Of a DNA stretch of 64,000 nt, positions 49,141 through 64,000 are shown one piece after another; positions within the stretch are counted from its first letter, which is position 1; each line of letters opens with the position of its first letter. Below the pieces are notes generated by a model. That model did not search any database. It was not told where the DNA came from and worked only from the letters and a program-made list of their open reading frames with translations. The DNA lies in contig NC_036464.1 of assembly GCF_002775205.1 (NCBI RefSeq), forward strand, positions 2,965,317-3,029,316. The letters are read 5' to 3'. Source of the stretch: Xiphophorus maculatus. Its lineage: Eukaryota > Chordata > Actinopteri > Cyprinodontiformes > Poeciliidae. Made by a program: the position numbers and the translations under genes.

Positions 49141-52100
49141 ATGGCCGGAGCGCTCAGGTACGTCTTCATCACAACGACCTGGGTCAGAACCTCCAGAACC
49201 CCCCCGGGTACTGCTGGTCCTACAGCAACACTGGACTGAGCATGCTCAGTAGAGCGCCATGTGACCAACCTGAGGTCAGCTTCATGACTGCCGTTTGGTC
49301 CAGAACCAGAACCGGGTCACCAGAGGTTGCGGCATGCTGCAGAGGCGTTGCCACGGCAACGGGTTTCACAGAAACCTTCAGTAAAATCTCCCGCCGTGGA
49401 TTCCTGCCGACTTCCCCCTTCGGGTTTCTGTCCTCCCGTTGCGCTCTGATTGGCCGGCGCCACGCTGGGGGCCGTCCCGGCGCTGGGGAACCGGGCCTTG
49501 GGTCGGTTCTGACTCACAGGCAGCCGGGTTTTTCTCTGAGAGACAGTCAAAGGAAGTCAAAAAAACCACCAGACAGGAAGTAGATGAACACAGAACACCG
49601 GGTCTGCTTCTGACTGCTGGAGGTTCTGGTTCTGGTTTTGGCTGCAGGCTGGTGTCTCCTCTTCCTCGCTATGTTCCTTCATCATCATCAGGCCTGGAGG
49701 TTCTGTCCCCCTGGTTCTGGTTCTCATAATGGTTTTGGCTTTTCCTGCTTGCCTCTCTGGTTGCCATAGCAGCAGTGTGACATCATCAGCAGGCTGGAAG
49801 CCCCGCCCCTTTCTGCTGTGGGATTCTGGGGGTTTTCCTGTAGTCGGCTTCCAGGAAGTGACTGAAACAGGCGGGGGAGGGGGAGCCTCTGTTTGTTAGC
49901 TTTTATTTGGATCTGAGGCGGTTTTGCCGGGTCGACCCAGAACACACACACACACACACACACGGACGCACTCACTCACTCACTCACTCACTCACTCACT
50001 CACTCACTCACTCACTCGGTGTCTTACTGTGCTCCTGCTGCAGGATGACTGAACCTCAGTTCGTGAGCTACGGAGACGACAACATGGTGAGTTCCTGTCT
50101 GACATCCGGAGGTTCTGATCGGGTTCTGATGGTTCTGATCTGATGTCTCTTCTTCTGCAGCAGTTAGCAAACTTCCTCTCCTATGACTTCATTCCTCCGA
50201 TGGAGATCAAGACAGAGCCGTACATACCTGAGACAGGTGAGCTGCTCCGGCTTTAGCCCCGCCCACTAAACATACTGCAGGCCCGGCAGACCAGAACAGA
50301 ACCAACTGGACCGGGTCAGTGGAGTCGTGGCTTTCCACAGGGAGTAGCTCCCAGAACCCTTCACATCCCTCTCTCTCTGGTACCGGACCCACTGGCTGCT
50401 GGTACCAGATCTGCTCTCTGGTTCTGGTTCTATGTGGCAGGTCGTTCCGGGTCAGAACCACAGCCCCGGCACCCAGCATACTTTTCTAGAACCCTTCTCT
50501 AATACCTGGAACCCGCCGGTCCAACCCATTCCAGAACTCGTCCCAGAACCTCCAGCGGTCCGGTGGCCGACCCAGAACCAGGAAGTCCAGAACCTTCTAG
50601 AGGAGCTTCAGGGAAACTGTTGGTCAGTCAGTGGTTCTGACCCGGTTCTGTTCTGTGTTTCAGCTCACGGTCCGTACATCCAGATCATTGAGGAACCCAA
50701 ACAGGTGAGTCCGACCCGCAACAAGCAGAACCTGCTGGTCCTGGTTCTGTCTGAACTCAGACCTGTGGTCCGGTTCCAGAACCTTTTACAGCCTTTAGTC
50801 CAACAAAATAATTCTGACCCAGTTAATCAGAACCTCTGTAACGAAGACCAGAAACAGGAAGAAGAACCTTCGGGTTGTTTGACCTTTGACCCCTGAAGCT
50901 ACGTTTAACAGCTAAGAACAAAACAATTAAAATTTTTGAAACAGAATCCGAACCTTGAGACTTTAGGATAAATTCATTAAATCATTAAAATAAAAACTTA
51001 TTTTAATGCTGCAGATAATTAATTAAATTTATTTTTAGCGATTTCATTTAATGATTGTTTGGTTCCTGCAGCACCGCCATGAAATGATTTGAGCTGTCAA
51101 ACCAGAAACATGGAGGGGCGGGGCTAATGTGGATCTGTTTTTATTTTAATGATTTATTTACATATTTAATACATTTATTGTCCACTGATTAATTTAAACA
51201 TAAACCTATTTATGTACATTTAATTAGTGATGTATTAATTTAATAAACTTTGTCTCTTTTGGCCCTCCATACAGAAGCTTTCTGGAAATATAATGTTAAA
51301 CTCATTATAGGTTTAAAATATGTTCTTAACACATTAAAATTTTGCCTTTTAAATTATTTTATGTTTTTAGTTATGTTATTTAGGACTTAGTTATGTATTT
51401 ATTTATTGAATTTTGTCCCTACTTGCCTTCCATACCTCAGGCTGTGTTTCTGGGGTTCCTCATGGCTGTTTCTGTATTTCAGTCATGATGCTGACGACGT
51501 CATTATTTCTCTCTTGGACATCGTGACCGTCTAGAATAAAGAGTTCACAGATTATTTTTAGGTTTAGACACAAATATTCAGTTTATTTATCTGATAAAAT
51601 ATTATTTAGACTATGAAATCACAGATTAAGATTAAAATAATGAGAAACTTGGCCGCCTGGAGAGGACTTTTCTAAAACTACAGAGCAGGAAGTGATCAGA
51701 TCTGTTCGTGTTTCCAGGATGTTTATGTTCAGATTTAATCAAATGTGTAAATAAATTATAAAGTTCTGCTGTTAGAACCTCAGAGTGAAGCTGGAAAACT
51801 CTGGGGACAGAAAACCGTTCAGGTGGGAATTCCAGGGGAACAGGTGATTCCCCCTCCGGCCGTTAGCGTGTCACTTCCTGTTAGTCCAACAGTCATTTAC
51901 TAACAGGAAGTGATGCAGGTCACATGACTCAGCCTGCAGCCCATGCTCAGTGGGGTTAGGTTGGGGCTGGTTCTGGTTTGGACCCGGTTCTGCTCTGACC
52001 CAGTTCTGGTTCTGCCGTTGCAGAGAGGGTTCCGGTTCCGTTACGAGTGCGAGGGCCCGTCCCACGGCGGGTTGCCGGGGGCGTCCAGCGAGAAGAACCG

Positions 52101-55100
52101 GCGGACTTACCCGACCGTGAAGGTGAGCAGCCAATCAGAACCAGTCTGTGCTCCTCTCCAGTTCTGGTTCCGGTTCTGTTGACGCCGACGACGTTCTGGT
52201 CCACAGATCAACAACTACGTGGGCCACGCCCGGGTGGAGGTCCAGCTGGTGACCCACACCGACCCGGCCCGGGTCCACGCTCACAGCCTGGTGGGACGCC
52301 ACTGCAACGAGAACGGGACCTGCAGCCTGGACATCGGACCCAACGACCTGACCGCCTCGTCAGTACCAGAACCCAAACAGAACCACATCCTGCTACTAAG
52401 CGCTCACAGCTGCAGTGATGATGTCACTTCCTGCAGGTTCAGCAACCTGGGAATCCTCCATGTGACCAAGAAGGGCGTGGTCGAGGTTCTGACCAGACGG
52501 CTCCGAGACGAGAGGCGGAGACAGAAAGGAACTCACTGTTCGCTCACAGGTACACACACCTGGACACACACACACACACACACACCTGGACTGTCCCCAG
52601 GCTGACCTGAGGTCCTGGTCCCGGCCTGTTTGTCCCTGCAGACGGCGAGGAGTCGTCCATCTTGAAGGAGGCCAAGGAGCTGGGGAAAGTCATGGACCTG
52701 AACATCGTCCGTCTTCGCTTCACCGCCTTCCTGCAGGACAGCAACGGCGGCTTCACCAGGGCGCTCAAACCCGTGGTGTCCAACCCCATCTACGACAGCA
52801 GTGAGCCTCACACACACACTCACACGGCGCCCCCTGCTGGCCACATTCTGACCCCTTTCCCCTGCAGAGTCTCCCAATGCATCCAACCTGAAGATCTCAC
52901 GCATGGACAAGACGTGCGGATCGGTGCTGGGAGGAGACGAGATCTTCCTGCTGTGTGACAAAGTCCAGAAAGGTGAGGGACGCTTCGTCTTCGGGTCGAT
53001 GGTCGACCAGTGACCCGTCTCTCTGAGGCTCACCTGTCCGTCTCCTCAGACGACATCGAGATCCGTTTCTATGAGGAAGACGAGGAAGGATGCTGGGAGG
53101 CCTTCGGGGACTTCTCTCCGACCGACGTCCACAAGCAGGTCAGAACTGGAGCTACGGAGCTACACGGGGCTCAAAAAACATTTCTGAAACTGGAAAACAG
53201 TTCAAACTATAAAATATTTGAAATTTAAAAAATTATGCACCTGAAAAAAAGACTGAAACTGAAAAATAATTTTGAAACACAAAAAAATTTGAACCTGAAG
53301 AAAAATTTAACAAAACAAATTTAAATTTAATCTGATAATTATATTGAAATAAAAAGGACCTTAAAAATTATTTGTAAACGAAGAATATTTTTCAAACTGA
53401 AAAATAATTTTTAAACAAAGAGAAATAGAAATGTTTAAAAACTTAACCTTAAAAAATTTGCTTATTTTTAGTTTTCAATTTTATTCAGTTGAATTTTTTA
53501 AACAGCTTTATGGCCCCAGCAGAGCTCCGTACAGAGCGAAGAACTGATCAGTGTCACATGATCTCTGATCATTTCCTGGAAACGGACTCCTTCACTTCCT
53601 CCTCTATGCTGACAGCACTAGACTCTTACTCTGAAAAGACTCTGTGAGCTTTACTTTGAAAGTCTTAGTTGAATCCTTTTCAACTAAGACCAGAGGAGAG
53701 AGAGGCTCTGGGCTCTGATTGGTCGGAAACCAGGAAGGAGAACCTGGTTGGGTCCAGAAGCTTCTGAATGTTTGACCGGGTCAGAACCAGAACCATCAGA
53801 TTCTAAGCTGAAGGTTCTGGGGGGAAACCTGGAAAAACCCTGAAAGTTAAACTGGATAGTGGATCAGAACCACAACCGGGTCGGGTTCTGATCCACTTCC
53901 TGTGACCCTGATAAACAGAACCGGGTTTAACCCAGAACACCTGAGCTCCCTCCCTGGTTCATGTTGAAGGTTAAAGGTCACAGTGTATATTACCCACAAT
54001 TCATAGCTGCATGTGACGTTTTGAGTTAAAAGGCGGATTTATGGAAATGTTTGGTTGTTTTTTCCGTCTTTATAGAAAATATCATGACAACAATAAAAAG
54101 TTTGATTTGATAAAGTGAGCAGAAAAAAGAAGAAATAAAAAGAATGATCACAAACTGAGGAAAGAAAAACAAAACGTCACAAATAAAGACAAATTTAAAA
54201 TCTTAAATGAAAATATTAACATGATGGTAAAAAATTGGGTTTTTGTGAAAAGATTTAATTATTTCACTTTAAAAATGGAGGCCAGAGGATTAAATTGATC
54301 ATAATTTAACTCTTCATCCCCTGTTAGACCAAATTTTATTATATTAAAGCTTAAAGATGGAATAGATTTATTGCATAATATCCACTTTTGAAAACTTTCT
54401 AAAAACATTCATGAAAAGTCACAATTTATTAATAACATTCATAGTTCATTTTAGTTTCATTAATCTTTTTATTTTTCTCATGTAACATCAGACATTTTTA
54501 TTATTTTCTATATATTATATATGTTTGTCCTGAACTTGATCTTTGTTATTATCACCACTTTATACCAAACTAACTTTTAGCTGCATAAAACAGATTTATG
54601 GTAAAAATCACGTCAAATGGAAAAATGATAATTAAATATTAGAACATTTGAATCTGTATTTTGGAAATATGGCAAAATTCCCCCGATCCTGAACCTGATG
54701 TGACTTTGACTGAGTTCACACGTCACAGAGGCGCAGGGACCGCTGGGACCGGGCCTTCACGTCAGACCAGAAGCTGTAAAGGTCAGAGGTCAAACCGGCA
54801 CGGTGACGCGCCTCACTTCCTGTCTGCAGTACGCCATCGTGTTCAAGACGCCGCCGTACCACAACGCCGAGATCGAGCGGCCGGTCACCGTCTTCCTGCA
54901 GCTGCGCCGCAAGAAGGCCGGCGACAGCAGCGACCCCAAGCAGTTCACCTACGTCCCGCAGGTCCAAGGTGAGTCCGGCCCGGTTACCATGGAGACCAGG
55001 CTCCGCCTCAGCGCTTCCGTGACGCCTGCTGTGTTTCAGACAAAGAGGAAGTCCAGAGGAAGAAGCAGAAGCCGCTGCCGCACTATGACTCCTGGAGAGG

Positions 55101-58100
55101 AGGGCGAGGGCGCGACGGAGGGCCCGGCGCCAGCGGCTTCGGATCAGGACCCGGAGGACCCGGAGGATCAGGTGCGGCCCAGAGAGACGGATCAGAACCA
55201 GACCCAGAATCAGAACACTTCAGGATTAATTTAATTCCCAGAGTGGGACAAACTCAGAGGAACCTTCCAGAACCCAAACAGGAAGGAAACAGAACCGTTT
55301 GGGATCCGAGTGTTGAGTGCTTGGACCTGGCGAGGTTCTGGTTCTGTTCTGGTTCTGGTGTCTCTAACGGCTCGTCTCTCTCCAGGTTTCCAGTTCTCCC
55401 AGATGAACGGAGGGCCAGGAGGCGGAGCTTTCTACACCGGAGCCTTCACAGGCTTCACCTCAGGGGGAGGAGCCCAGATGTCAGGCTCCGCCCCTCCAGC
55501 TTCAGGCTCCGCCCCCCAGCAGGTTGAGGGCCCGCCAGGCTCGGCTGTGCAGCAGCAGCTGCTTCGGATCGGTGAGTGTGCAGCACCAGAACGTTGCAGG
55601 TTCAGTTCCGTGGTTCTGGTTCTGACCCGGTCCGTGTCTCCCAGCCGCCTCCCTCAGCAGCCAGGTGTCACAGAGCGCCCGGCAGACGGCCGCCGCCCTA
55701 CTGCAGTACTGCAGCACCGGAGACGCCCGCATCCTGCTGGCGCTGCAGAGACACCTGTGTGGCATCCAGGATGCCAACGGAGACACGTGAGTCCCACCAC
55801 ACGTGTACCGGTTCTGGTCCGGACAGACCGGTCTAACTGGCAGTGTCCCACCAGGCCGCTGCACCTGGCCATCATCCACCAGCAAACGGCCGTCATCCAG
55901 CAGCTGATCCAGACGCTGCTGAGCAGCCAGCAGCACGCCGTGCTCAACACCTGCAACCACCTGCAGCAGGTAGCCTGCTACGCTAGGCTAGGCTAACTAC
56001 TCTAGGCTAATCTAGGGCACCTATGTTATGCTAGGCTAGCTAGGCTACACTTTCTATTCCAGCCACATTAGCTACACTAGTTACGTCCTGCTACCTATGC
56101 TAATCTAGCTATGCTAGCTACTCAACTATGCCAGGCCTGGTGGCCAGCTGATGTCCTGACTCCGCCCGCTCCTCAGACGCCGCTCCACCTGGCAGTCATC
56201 ACGCGGCAGCTGAAGGTAGCGGAGGTGCTGCTGCGGGCGGGGGCCGACCCCACCCTGGTGGACAAAGATGGCCGCAGCCCGCTTCACCTGGCTGCGCTGG
56301 CCGGAGACACGGCCACGCTGCGCCTCCTGCTGGCCCACCTGGGAGAGCGCCACGCACACCTGGTGAACACGCCGGACTACCACGGTGAGGGGCGGAGCCT
56401 GCGCTGACCCTGACTCGTCGGCGAGGAGCTGAGCTGTAGCTGTGTGTCCGCAGGTCTGCAGCCGCTTCACCTGGCCGTCAGGAGGGACGGCGAGCGCTGC
56501 CTCCGCCTGCTGGTAGAGGGCGGAGCCAAGATCAACGCCGCCGAGCTGAAGAGCGGGAACACGCCGCTGCACCTGGCCGTCAGAGAGAACCTGTTCAAAG
56601 TGGCCTGCACGCTCATCACTGAGGTAAGCAGCCGACAGGAAGGGGCGGGGCTCGTTTCCACCTGGGCTCCACCTGCTAACGCCGCGTCTGCTCTGCAGCT
56701 GAAGGCCGACGTCAACGCCTGCACCTTCGGAGGAAACACGCCGCTGCACCTGGCGGCCAGCCTGGGCTTCCCCACGCTCTGCTCCATGCTGATCGCTGCA
56801 GGTGAGGGAACACCAGGTTCACCTGGAGGATCAGGTTCACCTGTCCAGCTGCACCAGGTGACCTGTGGGCTTCTTGTTTTCAGGTGCCGATAAGAATATG
56901 GAGAACGACGAGCCGCTGTACTTCAGCTCGTCAGACGAGGAGGCGGAGCCGGACGAACCAGCCAGAGGAGACGACGAGCAGCCAATCATCAGCCGGAAGA
57001 GGCGGGCCAGAGGCCACACCCCCCTGGACCTGGCCACCTGTCAGAAGGTAAGAGCCGCAGCGTCGGCGGTGGGGCGGGGCTGTGGGCGTGTCTCACCTGC
57101 CGCTGTCCCTCCAGGTGAGGAACCTGCTGACCGCCAAGCGGAGCCCGAAGCCCAGTTGCCACGCCGACAAAAAGATCCGGACCGGCAGCGAAGGTCGGTG
57201 CCCCCACCTGTGCAGGTAACCTGTGTCATGTGACCCCGCCTAACGTTTGGCTGCCGCAGACGGCGAGCTGTCGGGATTGGACGAGGAGACACTGAGCCGG
57301 CTGGTGGCGGTGCTGAGCGTCGGCGACGTTCCCTGGATGAAGCTGGCCGAGAAGCTGGGCATGATGACGCTGACGCACCTGTACGAGGACAGCGACACGC
57401 CCTGCCAGCACCTGCTGCAGCACTACAAGGTACCCCACCCGGTCCTGACCCGGTTCTGACTGACCCGGTTCTGGCCCGTTCACCACCTGTGTGTCTCTGT
57501 GCTGCAGCTGGGTGGAGGTCCGGTTGAAGGCCTGGTGGAGGCACTGCAGGCTCTGGGTCTGACGGAGGGAGTCCGGCTGCTGAGGAACACAGAGCTGCGA
57601 GACGACAAGCACAGCTCAGGTAGGTCTGACGGGTCAGAACCCAAACAGAACCAGAACCAAACGGCACAGAATGATGTTCAGACTGAGTCCAGGTACTGAC
57701 CTGTTGAGACCCAGACTGGTTCCGCTAAGGAGCGACCAGCTGCAGGGTTAGCATGGGTGGAGTTAGCTGCAGGAGGTCCATATCCCATCGTCATGTTAAA
57801 CTACAGCGCTGACTGTGCTAACATTAGCACTACAAGCATTAGCTATCAGTTTAGTGCTAGAATGTTTAAAATTCAAAGTCAATAAAAGTCGGTTTGTCTC
57901 GGTGAAACATTACACCGATTATTGTTTTTAAGCTTTTCTTTCTGTCAATTCTGATCATTTTCTGCTTCCAGCCAATAGAAACATCAGAATTTCAAAATAA
58001 AAACACTATTTTTCTTTTTTAAAACTTTGATTAAAAATAAGTTTAAAACCTGCTGAAATGTTATTTTTAATTTAATCACATTTATTAGCTATACATTAGC

Positions 58101-58443
58101 ATTGATAGCATTAGCATGCTTTGAAAATTAATTATTTCCATTTTCAGAACCAATAAAGGCTGCAGCAGCGTCCAGCAGAGGTTCAAAACTGTCAACAGCA
58201 ATTAAATATAAATAAATTCTAGTTGTTAAAACGAACCAGAACCAGGTTTCTGAAACAGGAAGTGATGTCATCTTAAAAACCTGAGTCTTGCTGAGGCATC
58301 GAGGTTCTTCTTGGAAAAATTGATCTGATCTGAGAAATGTCCCTTACTTCCTGGTCTTTGTCCAATCAGACGCCACAGTGGACAGCGGCTTCAGCAGCCA
58401 GCCAATGGAGGAGCAGCAGGAGGAGGAGATGACCAATCAATGA
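49141..58443 (+). CDS. nfkb2: NF-kappaB subunit 2, p100 precursor of p52
   Basis: Coding exons in phase: 49141-49157, 50044-50086, 50161-50236, 50664-50704, 52024-52122, 52207-52358, 52437-52549, 52642-52800, 52868-52972, 53050-53138, 54830-54968, 55040-55171, 55386-55571, 55645-55786, 55855-55969, 56177-56384, 56454-56623, 56699-56801, 56884-57047, 57115-57193, 57260-57429, 57508-57619, 58370-58443. Product 895 aa (889 from ATG 50045). Rel homology domain: [16 protein letters not shown] (DNA loop), HVTKK, dimerisation part [22 protein letters not shown] resembles a nuclear localisation signal. A Gly-rich hinge, where the proteasome stops, precedes six ankyrin repeats (GDTPLHLAI onward), a death domain ([14 protein letters not shown]) and the tail degron DSGFSS. 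It acts in the non-canonical NF-kappaB pathway. AATAAA lies at 58795. Convergent with psd, as in human. Confidence 0.97.
49947..50018. repeat. (CA)n plus (ACTC)n compound microsatellite
   Basis: An AC run followed by about 13 CACT tetranucleotides, ending some 25 bp before the acceptor of nfkb2 exon 2 (50044). Confidence 0.95.
50705..52023. other. nfkb2 intron 4 (1.3 kb)
   Basis: AT-rich intron between the linker exon and the first Rel-homology exon. No gene or repeat recognised beyond AGAACC hexamers at both ends. Confidence 0.55.
53139..54829. other. nfkb2 intron within the Rel homology domain (1.7 kb)
   Basis: A-rich degenerate sequence (GAAACTGAAAAATAATTTT-like) at 53180-53470, and a 12-bp inverted repeat with 5-nt loop at 53662-53690. 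No gene seen. Confidence 0.55.
55972..56125. repeat. CTAGGCTA-type low-complexity repeat
   Basis: Irregular GCTAGGCTA/ACTCTAGGCTAA units in the intron between two ankyrin exons of nfkb2. Confidence 0.75.
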
Positions 58444-58820
58444 GCAGCAGTGTAATCTGACCGCTGAGGAAGGATCAGCTGATGAAGACGAGTTTGTTCT
58501 GCTGCAGGAGACAGAAACGCTGCAGAACAGATCAACACCACTCCCTTCATCATCATCTTCATCCTGAGCTGATTCAGCAGAAACTGGAACTTTGACTTTT
58601 ATTTATATTTTAATGTCCTTCGGCTTCATTCGTCTTCAAATCATAAAACTGAGACTAAAACTGGAATTTTCTGGTTTCTGTGGGGTGTTTGAATGCAGCA
58701 CCGCACCTTGTTGACTCACCTGTCAGGTGTAGAAGACCAATGATGCCAAAATCATGTTTAATGTTGTAAAAATCGATAAAATGTTTCCTTTGAGAATAAA
58801 TGCTGTTAAACTGTGGAGAT
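58444..58820 (+). other. nfkb2: nfkb2 3' UTR with poly(A) signal
   Basis: AATAAA at 58795 follows the stop by about 350 nt. No competing gene in between. Confidence 0.6.
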
Positions 58821-58824
58821 TTAA

Positions 58825-63745
<4,921 letters not shown>

Positions 63746-63754
63746 CTGCAGAGA

Positions 63755-64000
63755 GAGCAGAACCGGGTCAGAGAGGAACCGGGCCCATCGGAACCGGGCC
63801 CATCAGAACCGGGTCAGACAGGAACCGGACCCATCAGAACAGGGTCAGACAGGAACTGGGCCCATCAGAACCGGGTCAGAGAGGAACCGGGCCCATCAGA
63901 ACCGGGTCAGAGAGGAACCGGGCCCATCAGAACAGGGTCAGACAGGAACTGGGCCCATCAGAACCGGGTCAGAGAGGAACCGGGCCCATCAGAACAGGGT
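63755..64000. repeat. 31-bp minisatellite in psd intron, open at right edge
   Basis: Units of roughly GAACCGGGTCAGAGAGGAAC plus CGGGCCCATCA, with variants, repeat to the end of the window. They are built from the AGAACC/GGGTC words common here. Total length unknown because the array leaves the window. Confidence 0.9.

Noticed and set aside
49041-49583. 180-codon plus-strand frame
   Set aside because: Crosses the nfkb2 start exon and intron with no splice logic; the nfkb2 frame explains the exon part better.

Overview
The window comes from a teleost fish nuclear genome. It holds intron-rich vertebrate genes with GT-AG exons, many (CA)n and other microsatellites, a tRNA-derived SINE, a hAT-like element, Tc1-like scraps and a class I endogenous retrovirus fossil. 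Introns and spacers are saturated with the hexamer GGTTCT/AGAACC. I cannot name the species. The compact introns suggest a percomorph, but that is inference.

Layout. 1-9199 (-): 5' part of mmrn2 (multimerin-2, an EMI-domain extracellular matrix protein), running off the left edge before its C1q domain. 13114-17413 (+): sncg (gamma-synuclein), head-to-head with mmrn2. 18.6-22.5 kb: spacer with Tc1-like scraps and a few exon-like pieces. 22570-23579 (+) and 30963-34044 (+): two small highly charged proteins I do not recognise, which look like tandem paralogues. An endogenous retrovirus fossil (-) lies between them at about 26.3-29.3 kb. 34332-38136 (-): shld2 (shieldin subunit 2). 39973-45292 (+): glud1 (mitochondrial glutamate dehydrogenase), divergent from shld2. 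45.5-48.2 kb: spacer with a hAT-like element carrying a nested SINE, then the likely nfkb2 promoter with three kappaB-type sites. 49141-58443 (+): nfkb2 (p100/p52). 60836-64000 (-): 3' part of psd (EFA6A-type Arf6 exchange factor), convergent with nfkb2 and leaving at the right edge.

Exon chains for mmrn2, sncg, shld2, glud1, nfkb2, psd and both unknown genes were joined by hand. All keep reading phase and give uninterrupted proteins (sncg 112 aa, shld2 731 aa, glud1 541 aa, nfkb2 889 or 895 aa, unknowns 93 and 156 aa). Gene order and orientation match human 10q23.2 (MMRN2-SNCG, GLUD1-SHLD2) joined to human 10q24.32 (NFKB2-PSD). The genes do not form one pathway. They are a syntenic block of a matrix protein, a synuclein, a DNA-repair factor, a metabolic enzyme, a transcription factor and an Arf exchange factor.

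The points most worth a second look are: the pair of uncharacterised small genes; kappaB sites at nfkb2 and a canonical DSGxxS degron in p100; a 52-bp near-perfect palindrome over a shld2 splice donor; a (CT)n microsatellite serving as the polypyrimidine tract of another shld2 exon; a glud1 minisatellite that resembles copies of its own splice donor; and CTCF-like motifs in convergent orientation.
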